Source: Alteromonas stellipolaris (lineage in GTDB: Bacteria; Pseudomonadota; Gammaproteobacteria; Enterobacterales; Alteromonadaceae). Taken from it: a stretch of 64,000 nucleotides of DNA. A model generated the notes under the pieces. That model searched no databases. It had not been told where the DNA came from and was given only the letters and a program-made list of their open reading frames with translations. Location: positions 2,170,001-2,234,000 of the forward strand of contig NZ_CP013926.1 of assembly GCF_001562115.1 (NCBI RefSeq), read 5' to 3'. Numbering within the stretch: the stretch's first letter is position 1; the number at the start of each line of letters is the position of its first letter. The position numbers were made by a program, and so were the translations under genes. Shown here one piece after another: positions 1 through 7,717 of this stretch.

Positions 1-539
1 TTAATATCAGCCACTTCAAGAGCATCTTCGCTTATATCTACCGCATCAATCTGTGAGTCGGGGTACGCATGCGCAAGCGCAATCGCAATACAACCACCAC
101 CGGTACACATATCTAAAATATGTGACGGTGCTTCTTTAACGAAGGGCTCAAAGTTATTTTGAATCAGTTCCGCAAACGGAGAGCGAGGAATAAGCACGCG
201 CTCATCAACGTAAAATGGCATGCCGCAAAACCAAGCTTCGTTGGTAATGTAAGGCAGTGGCATACGAGTTTGCACACGTTTTAAAACAAGCTCAGCAATT
301 TTTTCCCGCTCACTTTTTGTAAGTCGTGATGACAACATACTGTCGCCAACATGCTCAGACAACGAATGCGGCAAGTGCAGCGCTTGCATAGTAAGGCTCA
401 ATGCTTCATCCCAAGCGTTATCGGTACCATGACCAAAATAGAGGGCGGCGTCGTTAAATCGACTGGTAGCCCACCGAATCATATCAAGTATGCTGTGTAA
501 ATCTTCGATGGCTTCTTCTAAGTAAAACTTGTCGGTCAT
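1..539 (-). CDS. prmB: PrmB, ribosomal protein uL3 glutamine N5-methyltransferase (3' part beyond window)
   Basis: Class I SAM-dependent methyltransferase that modifies a glutamine of 50S protein L3 in the cytosol. The reading frame starts at an ATG at 539 (MTDKFYLEEAIEDLHSIL) and runs off the left edge. The visible part holds the helical N-terminal domain, the IPRSPFAELI segment and the SAM-binding glycine loop (DMCTGGGCIAIALA), followed by an acidic residue pair in VDISEDAL. The catalytic NPPY motif expected further on lies outside the window. It is divergent from smrB with an 88-bp gap, the arrangement known from E. coli and its relatives, which supports the assignment. I chose PrmB over PrmC because of the long N-terminal region and the smrB neighbour. 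Confidence 0.93.
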   Translation of the reverse strand, partial: MTDKFYLEEAIEDLHSILDMIRWATSRFNDAALYFGHGTDNAWDEALSLTMQALHLPHSLSEHVGDSMLSSRLTKSEREKIAELVLKRVQTRMPLPYITNEAWFCGMPFYVDERVLIPRSPFAELIQNNFEPFVKEAPSHILDMCTGGGCIAIALAHAYPDSQIDAVDISEDALEVADI

Positions 540-627
540 AAGAGCTTGGGTACATCAGGAATATGAAAGCTGGTATCATACCCAAAGATAACGCCTGCGC
601 CCACGTTAATTTGCATATCGGTTCATA

Positions 628-1221
628 ATGAAAGCATTTAAAAAAGAACTAAAAGCCATGAAAAAAGGCACTGAGAAGCCCAAAGTGATTGAAGACACCT
701 TCTCATTTGCTGATGCTATGCAAGGTGTAAAGCCCATTGAGCAGGACAAGATTGTACCGAATAAGAAGGTTGCTCTTGAAAAGAAAAAACAAATGGCAGG
801 GGTTAAACACCTTAAAGGCAGTAAGCAGGTAGCGGCGAGTTTCAGCTTTTCAGATATGTACCAAGCCGTACTTCCACAAGATGGACCCATGCGGTATTGC
901 CGAGAAGGCGTGCCGACGCATGTACTAAAGCAGCTTAGACGAGGAGACTATTCCCCTGAGTTTTTGCTCGATTTACATGGTATGACCCGAGAAATGGCAA
1001 AAACCGAAATAGCCTCATTAATTTATGCCGCCCGCAAAGCGTCGGTAGACTGTGTTTCTATTATGCACGGGTTTGGGCAAGGCGTATTAAAAAACGCGCT
1101 TCCCCACTACTTAATACAGCATCCCCACGTGAATGCATTCCACCAAGCGCCCCTTGAATACGGCGGACAAGCAGCATTGCTTGTTTTGCTAGATGTGCCC
1201 ACGCCAGAATATAAGCGATAG
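628..1221 (+). CDS. smrB: SmrB, Smr-domain endonuclease/ribosome rescue factor
   Basis: SmrB cleaves mRNA at collided ribosomes and so starts ribosome rescue (established for the E. coli protein). The 197-aa product has a lysine-rich N-terminal arm (about residues 1-75) that in the family contacts the ribosome, and a C-terminal Smr domain with the LDLHG signature at about 114-118 and the HGFGQG loop at 147-152. E. coli SmrB is about 183 aa, so the length is normal. The start is the first ATG after the divergent prmB promoter region; the Shine-Dalgarno sequence is weak. No terminator is evident directly downstream. Confidence 0.93.
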   Translation: MKAFKKELKAMKKGTEKPKVIEDTFSFADAMQGVKPIEQDKIVPNKKVALEKKKQMAGVKHLKGSKQVAASFSFSDMYQAVLPQDGPMRYCREGVPTHVLKQLRRGDYSPEFLLDLHGMTREMAKTEIASLIYAARKASVDCVSIMHGFGQGVLKNALPHYLIQHPHVNAFHQAPLEYGGQAALLVLLDVPTPEYKR

Positions 1222-1286
1222 CAAACTTAGTCCTGTTTACTGAGGGTTCTTGACCTAAGGGACAATGCTCCAGGCTAAAGCCCTGC

Positions 1287-1412
1287 CTACTTATCAAGCT
1301 CTGCGCTGTTGTGCATAAACATGTATGTGTAAAACACGCCCATTCCAATAATTATACTGATACCTAAAAGCGAGCCCCATACAACGGGATCTGAAATCAT
1401 ACTTAGTAACAT
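1287..1412 (-). CDS. Small membrane protein, DUF3149 family (41 aa)
   Basis: A 41-codon frame beginning MLLSMISDPVVWGSLLG, followed by a hydrophobic run (about residues 14-31) and a short polar tail ending ELDK. The SDPVVWGSLLG segment before a single transmembrane helix is typical of the DUF3149 small-protein family, whose function is unknown to me. A GAGGAG ribosome binding site sits 9 nt before the ATG at 1412, which is strong support for translation. A -10-like TATCAT (1443-1448) lies about 31 bp downstream of the centre of an FNR-type palindrome, the spacing of a class II FNR promoter, so oxygen-dependent control is likely. It is too short for most gene finders. Confidence rests on the RBS, the family-like sequence and the promoter. 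Confidence 0.75.
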   Translation of the reverse strand: MLLSMISDPVVWGSLLGISIIIGMGVFYTYMFMHNSAELDK

Positions 1413-1469
1413 AGTGTTTCTCCTCACAGGGTTAATAAGTTAATGATAGCGATTTCTTGGGGAGGGTTT

Positions 1470-1483
1470 GTGATCTAGATCAA
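1470..1483 (-). promoter_or_regulatory. FNR/CRP-family (EtrA/FNR-like) site upstream of the DUF3149 gene
   Basis: On the minus strand this reads TTGATctagATCAC, a one-mismatch copy of the FNR consensus TTGAT-N4-ATCAA. Its centre (1476.5) is about 31 bp upstream of the centre of a TATCAT -10 element at 1443-1448, which puts it near -41 relative to a start site around 1436, the class II activator position. The assignment is inferred from sequence match and spacing. Confidence 0.6.
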
Positions 1484-1519
1484 GTCTGAAATGCGGTAAA
1501 TAAAAGGGTTCTAGAGAAG

Positions 1520-1533
1520 TTGATCGAGATCAA
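1520..1533. promoter_or_regulatory. Perfect FNR box
   Basis: TTGATCGAGATCAA is a perfect match to TTGAT-N4-ATCAA and is symmetric. Its centre is 50 bp from the second FNR-like site, about five helical turns. It could support the minus-strand DUF3149 promoter, or act at about -76 on the plus-strand Fur-box promoter, or both. Confidence 0.62.
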
Positions 1534-1566
1534 TATAGAAATAAATCAAAAATAATTCAAAATGAC

Positions 1567-1596
1567 ATTGCAAATCATTCTCATTTGCAATACATT
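1567..1596 (+). promoter_or_regulatory. Promoter with embedded Fur box
   Basis: An inverted repeat ATTGCAAAT-N6/7-ATTTGCAAT spans 1567-1591. Its reverse complement contains AAATGAGAATGATTT, which is very close to the classical Fur box. On the plus strand it is overlapped by a promoter with TTGCAA (1568-1573), a 17-nt spacer and TACATT (1591-1596). Fur with iron would sit exactly over the spacer and -10. No coding sequence follows on this strand, only an intrinsic terminator 50 bp on. Confidence 0.65.
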
Positions 1597-1602
1597 GTAC
1601 AT

Positions 1603-1681
1603 GCCTGTTCGACGTAGGTTAAAAACGGTCTTGGCTTAGCGTCGTAAGGGGAACAGACGCCCGTCTGTTCCCCTCTTTTTT
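1603..1681 (+). ncRNA. Candidate Fur-repressed small RNA (about 80 nt)
   Basis: The interval between the Fur-box promoter and a strong rho-independent terminator is about 80 nt, has no plausible open reading frame and lies antisense to nothing. The size and layout (Fur box, short transcript, GC stem, U tract) are those of iron-starvation small RNAs such as RyhB, PrrF and NrrF. I could not recognise the conserved RyhB core in it, so it is not called RyhB. An unstructured stretch at about 1605-1640 would be the likely pairing region. The start site is inferred from the -10 position. Confidence 0.5.
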
Positions 1682-1684
1682 TCT
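1647..1684 (+). terminator. Strong intrinsic terminator, plus strand
   Basis: A 13-bp perfect stem (AGGGGAACAGACG paired with CGTCTGTTCCCCT) with a minimal loop is followed by TCTTTTTTTCT. The T run is only on the plus-strand 3' side, so it ends a plus-strand transcript. The nearest plus-strand gene, smrB, ends 430 bp earlier with a minus-strand gene in between, so the terminator fits the candidate small RNA. Confidence 0.85.
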
Positions 1685-1685
1685 A

Positions 1686-3068
1686 TTACTTTGTTGTTTT
1701 ATCAATAATAAAACGTACGCATAATCCCTTGTCTTTTCGGTTTTGAATCACTAAATGGCCATTATGCGCATCGGTAATTTCTCGGCATAGCGCCAGCCCC
1801 AATCCACTTCCATTCGCCTTAGTGGAATAAAAAGGAACCAGCGCATTTGTCATTACGCTATCCGTCATGCCTTTTCCGCTATCGAGGACTTCTATAATCA
1901 CTTGAGAGGCCGTTTGCTTGATAACGAGCTCCACATCCTGTGGGTTTCCTCCCGACTCATGGGCATTTTTCAGTAAGTTAATTAATAGCTGTTCTACTTG
2001 GACTGCATCGGCTTTCACCTCGACAGCTTCTGGCATGGTTAACGTGAAATCACATTGATTGCTGAGTTGCGCCGTTATTTTATCCCAATCAATTGTTGCC
2101 AAAACCGGCGGAGGCAATTTGGCAAACCTTCCATACCCTTGGACAAACTGATTTAAATGGGCAATACGCTCTTCGATGGTATGGAATACACGCACCAGAC
2201 GAGTATCTCCGTTTTGTTGCCCCACTATTTGACCGCTATGCAATAGGCTAGAAATAGGCCCTAGGGAATTATTCAGCTCGTGACTAATTACCCTTATTAC
2301 TTTTTTCCAAACCGACACTTCTTGTCGGTTAAGCTCTCGAGTCATTTGCTTAAGAATATACAATCGGTGAGTTTGGTTATTAAGTAAGAAGGTTCCGGTA
2401 GCCATATGCCATGTTTGAATACCGCTGGCATCTTGCGGCAAAGTAAATAGGCCTTCTCGATTTTCTAACAAAACATCTTTAAGCGTATCAGGTTTATTTT
2501 TAAGTAACGTACCAAGGGTGTAACCCTCTAAGCTTCTGGTACCCATGCTTTTCTCACCCAAGCTGTTCGCACCTACCCTACTGGCATTATTTGCCTGTGA
2601 GGCACTATCCTTCACTTTACTTGTTGGGTGGAAAAACTCGCAGGCTTGGCGGTTACTCAGCACTACATGCATCTGATCGTTTACTAGTAATAAAACGTCA
2701 GGTGAACTATGCAGCACTTTGTCTAACATTAGCTCTCGTTGATACAACCACTGTTTTTCTCGGCGAAGGGTTTCTGCGGTATCGTTATAAAGCTGGCATA
2801 AGGTTTCAAACTCATCATTCGTTTTACAAGCCAGTGTTGATGAAAATTCACCGTCTTTAAAATTGAGCAAGCCTATTTCGAGGGCATCCAATTGATTAGT
2901 TATTTGCGCAGTACAGACTTTCACTGCAGTTGCGCACAAGCACAAAGACGTGATGACAAGCAGCGTTTTTTGAACAACCAACAAGTCGCTTACATACAAC
3001 ATAGGCGACATACCGATAGCTGTTGCGCAAAGCGCAGCTACTAGAATCTTATTTTTAATTAACCTCAC
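1686..3068 (-). CDS. Membrane sensor histidine kinase, NtrY/AtoS-like
   Basis: A 460-aa inner-membrane kinase. Two hydrophobic segments (about 5-25 and 29-50) are followed by a HAMP-like linker, a PAS-like region (about 113-245), the phosphoacceptor H box ISHELNNSLGP with His263, the N box LINLLKNAH (about 362-370), the G1 box DSGKGM (396-401) and the F/G2 region FYSTKANGSGLGLAL (413-427). A low-complexity Ser/Asn stretch lies within the PAS region near 152-182. It starts with GTG at 3068, whose GTGA overlaps the stop of the upstream regulator gene, so the pair is translationally coupled. It is the last gene of the exporter operon. With the short periplasmic part, the signal may be membrane or cytosolic. 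The partner is the adjacent NtrC-family regulator. Confidence 0.88.
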   Translation of the reverse strand: MRLIKNKILVAALCATAIGMSPMLYVSDLLVVQKTLLVITSLCLCATAVKVCTAQITNQLDALEIGLLNFKDGEFSSTLACKTNDEFETLCQLYNDTAETLRREKQWLYQRELMLDKVLHSSPDVLLLVNDQMHVVLSNRQACEFFHPTSKVKDSASQANNASRVGANSLGEKSMGTRSLEGYTLGTLLKNKPDTLKDVLLENREGLFTLPQDASGIQTWHMATGTFLLNNQTHRLYILKQMTRELNRQEVSVWKKVIRVISHELNNSLGPISSLLHSGQIVGQQNGDTRLVRVFHTIEERIAHLNQFVQGYGRFAKLPPPVLATIDWDKITAQLSNQCDFTLTMPEAVEVKADAVQVEQLLINLLKNAHESGGNPQDVELVIKQTASQVIIEVLDSGKGMTDSVMTNALVPFYSTKANGSGLGLALCREITDAHNGHLVIQNRKDKGLCVRFIIDKTTK

Positions 3069-4408
3069 GATTTATAATCAATTCCGTATTTATCTAATCT
3101 GCGGTAAAGGGCCTGCCTTGATAACCCCAAGTACCTTGCGACTTTAGATATTGTGCCGTTAAATTCTGTAAGCGCCGCCTCTATCTCTAACTTGCTGGGT
3201 TCTTTTCCCCGGTTGGGCTCGGTATTCGAATCCCCATTTACAAAGGGTAAACCAAAATCTTCAGCATCAAGGGTACCATCTGGGTGCAAAATACTAACTC
3301 GTCGACACACATTCTCAAGCTCACGTACATTTCCTGGCCACGCATAGGCTTGCAGTGCTTGCTGCCCAGTAAGGCTAATATCTCGACCAGGCAAAAAATG
3401 CTTGGCTAAGGCCAACACATCGTCACCTCGCTCATTGAGCGGCGGCACATTAATTTCAATAACATTTAATCGATAAAACAAGTCCTCGCGAAATGCACCG
3501 TTGGCGATATCGCGGGTTAAATCAGAATTGGTAGCCGATATAATTCTTACGTCAGTTTTTTGTGTTTTCACCGAGCCCAGTTTTTCAAATTCACCGGTTT
3601 GCAATACCCGCAATAATTTAACTTGGCCCGACAAAGGCAAGTTGCCAATTTCATCTAAAAACAAAGTGCCTTGGTTGGCGGCTTCAAAACGGCCAATTCG
3701 CGTTTTATTAGCGCTGGTAAATGCCCCCACTTCTGCGCCAAATAGCTCTGCTTCAATAAGCTCTTGAGGAAGGGCTCCCGCGTTTACCTTTACAAATGCC
3801 GACTGATTAAGCGGTGATTGAGACTGAATGAGTTCAGCAATTTTTTCCTTACCACTCCCATTGGGCCCAGTAATTAGAACAGGCACATCTGATTTAGCCA
3901 CCTGCACCGACATATCTACCACCCGCTGCATGGCTGCACTTTCGTACACTAATCCAATACTTACTGCTGCCTGGCGTGTTTTGTCAAAATTTGCCGCTTG
4001 TTGCTTCAATACTTTATTTTGGCTAACGGCCTGCCCTAACGCCACAAGGTTTTTAATGGTAGTAATAAGCTTGCTATCATCCCAAGGCTTTGGGATGTAG
4101 TCTGCCGCTCCCGCTTTTACCAACTCTACTGCTTGTTCTAATTCCGTCCACGCTGTGATGAGAATAATGGGTAATAGCGGGTTTAGCTCACGAAGTGCAA
4201 AGAAGAGCTCGCGCCCTTCCTCGCCAGAGGTGGTGTCTGCACTGAAATTCATATCTTGCAGCACTAACCCAATCGCTTGGTAATTAACTATTTGTAGCGC
4301 CGCTTTTGGCGTGGTGGCTGTCACCACATCGTAACCATGAATTTCTAGCAATAATGACAACGCCTCTAATACGGCGGCGTTGTCATCAACAATTAACACT
4401 TTTGTCAT
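3065..4408 (-). CDS. Sigma-54-dependent response regulator, NtrC family
   Basis: A 447-aa transcription factor with a receiver domain (phospho-acceptor Asp52 in LVLQDM, conserved Lys107 in PKPW), an AAA+ domain with Walker A GPNGSGKE (181-188) and Walker B GTLFLDE (247-253), and a C-terminal Fis-type helix-turn-helix ending LGLSRQALYRRLDKYG. The sigma-54 contact loop reads GAFTSA instead of the usual GAFTGA (about 228-233). The first possible start, 14 codons earlier, is a TTG that overlaps the previous gene; the ATG at 4408 directly precedes TKVLIVDDN and is preferred. It lies between the permease and kinase genes, so it most likely controls its own exporter operon from the palindromes at 9176-9219. 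Confidence 0.9.
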   Translation of the reverse strand: MTKVLIVDDNAAVLEALSLLLEIHGYDVVTATTPKAALQIVNYQAIGLVLQDMNFSADTTSGEEGRELFFALRELNPLLPIILITAWTELEQAVELVKAGAADYIPKPWDDSKLITTIKNLVALGQAVSQNKVLKQQAANFDKTRQAAVSIGLVYESAAMQRVVDMSVQVAKSDVPVLITGPNGSGKEKIAELIQSQSPLNQSAFVKVNAGALPQELIEAELFGAEVGAFTSANKTRIGRFEAANQGTLFLDEIGNLPLSGQVKLLRVLQTGEFEKLGSVKTQKTDVRIISATNSDLTRDIANGAFREDLFYRLNVIEINVPPLNERGDDVLALAKHFLPGRDISLTGQQALQAYAWPGNVRELENVCRRVSILHPDGTLDAEDFGLPFVNGDSNTEPNRGKEPSKLEIEAALTEFNGTISKVARYLGLSRQALYRRLDKYGIDYKS

Positions 4409-4430
4409 GTCTACACTTCTTAAATACGGC

Positions 4431-5639
4431 TTATATGCTACGAGTAGCAATACTGGGGGAAATATTAGCGGCCCGCATAGCAGGAAAAATAACGGCGACT
4501 ATGCTCATTACAAAAATAAACACGGCAGTACCGAGGATGAATTCTGGTTCTAATGATGAAATAGAGTAGGATTTCATCATCACATCACCTAAAACCACTG
4601 CTGCTATTCCCCCTATCAGTAAGCCCGCTATACATACCATGGTATTTTCGACTAAAAAATACCTTACGATAGCAGACTTTCTTGCCCCTAAGGCCCGTCG
4701 GGTTCCAATTTGCTTTGTGCGTTTACTAATATTGAATTGCGTGAGCCCGAATATGCCAAGTGCAGTCACCAGTAAAAGAATAACAACCAATACAATTAAC
4801 ATACGCATCATGAGCACATCAGTGGCGTCATAGTTTTCTTTGGTTTTATCTAACCCATCGACATTAATGATGACCCGTTTATCGTAAACGTCCAACATAT
4901 TCTGTTCAATATTTGCCATGATATTAGCTCTTTCAGTTTTATCCGTTCGAACTAGAATATGTTGATAATTTTGCACATCCATAAACGGTACAATAGCCGT
5001 GTTTTTATCACGCATACCATTGGGCCAAGGGCTTTTCATTGTTCCTACAATACCGATAATTTCAAGGGGTCTATTTTTAAGATAAACCGTTTCACCTAGT
5101 GCACCGCCATCAGAAAATAGTGCATCAGCGAGGGCTTGAGAGACTATACTCGTATTGGGGCCATTACCGCTGAAATCATTGCCAACGATAACTTCTTCAG
5201 GCCTAAAGTTACGCCCTTCAAGTAGTTTTATACCAAAAGTATTTAAGCCGTGCTCATCCATATAATAGTAAGGCACGCTAATGGATTTAGATTTCTCTGG
5301 AGATGGCTTCAAACGCACTGATGATGAAGAACCACCACCTGACAAGGGTATGGCTTGAATTAAACTGGCGTCAATTACGCCAGGAAGGCTTCTAATCATT
5401 GTTTCATCGAGTTCGGCTTGTTGACTGAGAGAGCGGTCTTTTCCAAATGTCATAACCGACAAGCTAAAGATTTCCTTTTCTGGGAACCCTGTATCTTCGC
5501 GAAGATATGAAACATGATCGTTAATCATAAATGCCGCGTTGCTAACAATCGCCATAGTAAGCGCAATTTGAAGTAATAAAAGCACAGCACCAATTTTAGA
5601 GCGGCGTATTGCGTTGAAGATAGGTTTAATGTCTAACAT
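4431..5639 (-). CDS. ABC transporter permease, FtsX/MacB type (second permease)
   Basis: A 402-aa inner-membrane protein with the MacB/FtsX plan: one N-terminal membrane helix (about 18-38), a large periplasmic MacB_PCD domain with VSQALADALF and a GETVYLKN segment, then three helices (about 283-305, 330-352 and 368-390). The RRALGARKSAIVRYFL sequence before the third helix is the coupling segment that meets the ATPase and is seen across this family. It is followed after 22 bp by the response regulator gene. With the previous gene it would form a heterodimeric permease. The substrate is not evident; relatives export peptides, macrolides or lipids. Confidence 0.86.
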   Translation of the reverse strand: MLDIKPIFNAIRRSKIGAVLLLLQIALTMAIVSNAAFMINDHVSYLREDTGFPEKEIFSLSVMTFGKDRSLSQQAELDETMIRSLPGVIDASLIQAIPLSGGGSSSSVRLKPSPEKSKSISVPYYYMDEHGLNTFGIKLLEGRNFRPEEVIVGNDFSGNGPNTSIVSQALADALFSDGGALGETVYLKNRPLEIIGIVGTMKSPWPNGMRDKNTAIVPFMDVQNYQHILVRTDKTERANIMANIEQNMLDVYDKRVIINVDGLDKTKENYDATDVLMMRMLIVLVVILLLVTALGIFGLTQFNISKRTKQIGTRRALGARKSAIVRYFLVENTMVCIAGLLIGGIAAVVLGDVMMKSYSISSLEPEFILGTAVFIFVMSIVAVIFPAMRAANISPSIATRSI

Positions 5640-5649
5640 AGCTTGCTCC

Positions 5650-6963
5650 CTATTGGCTTTTTAAGTAGATAGCGGGTTGTGTTCTGCACACTAACCATGC
5701 TGGATACAGTCCAGCCAAGAAACTGGCCACAAGGGCAATAATTGGCGCAGCGAGCAACATTGAGACATCCATAGTTGCTAAGGCATCATAATAGCTGTTG
5801 GTCACGCGAATTCCCCATAAACCAATTTGCGCAATCACAATACCTAACAAGCCGCCAGCTAATCCAATCACTGATACTTCAACAATATGCTGGGCAAATA
5901 TATGACGCTTGCTGGCACCTAGTGCTCTTCGGACACCCACCTCTGGCGCTCGCTTTAAAAACTTCGCCAGCAGTAACCCTAAAATGTTGGACACACACAC
6001 TAATAGGAACATAAAACTCAACCCCACCAGAATACGGTTATCTTCAGATACGACTGAGTTGTACTCCAGCCATTCCGTCACGTTTCTAAGCTTGTATTCC
6101 AACGCTTCTCGGTTAAATCGCCCTTTTTCTCTTTGATCTTCCATATAGGTCATTAGGAAATTGGCGAACTGTTGCTTCTCTTCTTCCGTGTTCAGTTGAA
6201 CCCAAAATTGAAGCCATACGTGCTCTGAATGCATTAAGTCTTGATAGTTTTTCATCCCCTCATGCTTCCAGCCGTTTAAGTTTCCCCATGTGGTAATTTC
6301 TTCTAGCGCGCCAATGCCAAAAGGAATATAGAGCTGTTCAGAGGAATTAAACGCACCGTTGTTCACGTCGTAGTACTTTACATGGTGATCCCAATTCGCT
6401 GTGACACCCACAATTCGGTAACTATTATTGTCAAGATAAATATGTTGACCAACCGAATCTTCACCCGCAAATAAACGGTTGTTTATTTTTTCCGAGATCA
6501 CTACTACATACTCGTGGGTGTCTTGTGAGTTTAAGGACCATGGGGCGCCATAAATAAAAGGTCGGTCGAAGATAGTGAAGAACTCGCTATTCACCAATCG
6601 CGCGGGCTCCATAGTAGGTTTCACGTCAGGCGAATTAAGATGCACAGAGAAGCCACTTCTAAAGCTCGGCGACTTAGGTACTGGAACATCTGCGTTGTAG
6701 AGGTTCACGGCATCCTGATAGGTCAGTTGATAAGGTAGATTGTCAGATGAATGCCACTCATTGCCATCGTCCATGATATTCAGCTGCGGATAAAAAATAG
6801 CGCCACTTTTGTGGGGAATGGGATCCATCGACATCATGTGGTAAACCGACAGACTTGTCATAGTCAGTCCAATACCAATAGCAATGGCGAGCACCATCAA
6901 AAAACTAATGACAGGCGTGCGTTTAATACTTCGCCAACTCAAATCGATATAATGGAAGAACAT
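5650..6963 (-). CDS. ABC transporter permease, FtsX/MacB type (first permease)
   Basis: A 437-aa protein with the same layout as its neighbour: an N-terminal helix in the segment TPVISFLMVLAIAIGIGL, a periplasmic MacB_PCD domain, and three C-terminal helices, with the coupling sequence VGVRRALGASKRHIFAQHI. The longest frame starts 10 codons earlier and overlaps the ATPase gene; the ATG at 6963 has a TCAGGAGT ribosome binding site and leaves a 1-bp gap, so it is preferred. The sequence is clearly distinct from the second permease, so the transporter is likely a heterodimer rather than the result of a recent duplication. Confidence 0.86.
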   Translation of the reverse strand: MFFHYIDLSWRSIKRTPVISFLMVLAIAIGIGLTMTSLSVYHMMSMDPIPHKSGAIFYPQLNIMDDGNEWHSSDNLPYQLTYQDAVNLYNADVPVPKSPSFRSGFSVHLNSPDVKPTMEPARLVNSEFFTIFDRPFIYGAPWSLNSQDTHEYVVVISEKINNRLFAGEDSVGQHIYLDNNSYRIVGVTANWDHHVKYYDVNNGAFNSSEQLYIPFGIGALEEITTWGNLNGWKHEGMKNYQDLMHSEHVWLQFWVQLNTEEEKQQFANFLMTYMEDQREKGRFNREALEYKLRNVTEWLEYNSVVSEDNRILVGLSFMFLLVCVSNILGLLLAKFLKRAPEVGVRRALGASKRHIFAQHIVEVSVIGLAGGLLGIVIAQIGLWGIRVTNSYYDALATMDVSMLLAAPIIALVASFLAGLYPAWLVCRTQPAIYLKSQ

Positions 6964-6964
6964 A

Positions 6965-7699
6965 TTATACTCCTGACGCAACAACGGTTTCATCGTTGCG
7001 GGTGGCTGCTACTGTCGGTTTACCTTGATACAACGTAAAGTCGGCTAACTGCCCGTCTACCACTTGAATATTTCTAGGCGCTCGGCGGGCCAATTCTGCA
7101 TCATGAGTTACCATCACAATTGTTGCGCCATTTTTGTTTATTTCTTCCAGTAGCTCCATGACTTGGCGTGCCATAAGGCTGTCCAGATTTCCCGTAGGTT
7201 CATCGGCAAGTAAGAAACGAGGCTTGCCCGCAAGAGCGCGTGCTATTGCCACACGCTGCTGCTGCCCGCCAGATAACTGTTGGGGTAAATGTTTCGCTCT
7301 GCTGGCTAGTCCAACTTGCTCTAAACATTGTTCAATTCTAATTTTACGTTCTTTAGCGGCAATGCCTCGATAACGCAGGGGCACTTCAACATTTTCATAT
7401 AAATTCAAATCAGGTATTAAATTGAACCCCTGAAATATATACCCAATCTTCTGATTTCTTAGGTCAGCAGTTTCATTGTCAGAAAGCCCGCCGATATCGA
7501 CACCGTCTAAGGTATATTGCCCTGTGGTAAACGGTTCGAGCAAACCAGCTATGTTTAAAAACGTTGTTTTCCCAGAGCCAGAAGGCCCAGTAACGGCGAT
7601 AAACTCCCCCTCATTAACGGTTAAGGAAAAGTCTCTTAGTGCATGGGTTTGTACGCTGTTCGTTTGGTATATTTTGCTTACGTTATTCATGGTCAACAT
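6965..7699 (-). CDS. ABC transporter ATP-binding protein, MacB/LolD type
   Basis: A 244-aa cytosolic ATPase with Walker A GPSGSGKTT, Q-loop region IGYIFQGFNLIP, the signature LSGGQQQRVAIARAL, Walker B FLLADEPTGNLDS and switch histidine VTHD. The DEPTGNLDS form and the length are those of the MacB/LolD/FtsE group, which pairs with FtsX-type permeases, as found here. It sits between the membrane fusion protein and permease genes. The C-terminal about 25 residues after the H-loop region are family-specific and unassigned. Confidence 0.92.
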   Translation of the reverse strand: MLTMNNVSKIYQTNSVQTHALRDFSLTVNEGEFIAVTGPSGSGKTTFLNIAGLLEPFTTGQYTLDGVDIGGLSDNETADLRNQKIGYIFQGFNLIPDLNLYENVEVPLRYRGIAAKERKIRIEQCLEQVGLASRAKHLPQQLSGGQQQRVAIARALAGKPRFLLADEPTGNLDSLMARQVMELLEEINKNGATIVMVTHDAELARRAPRNIQVVDGQLADFTLYQGKPTVAATRNDETVVASGV

Positions 7700-7717
7700 T
7701 GCTATTTATCCTTTTTA

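Noticed and set aside
606..890. 94-aa minus-strand frame antisense to smrB
   Set aside because: Entirely within the well-supported smrB gene; no RBS or recognisable sequence.
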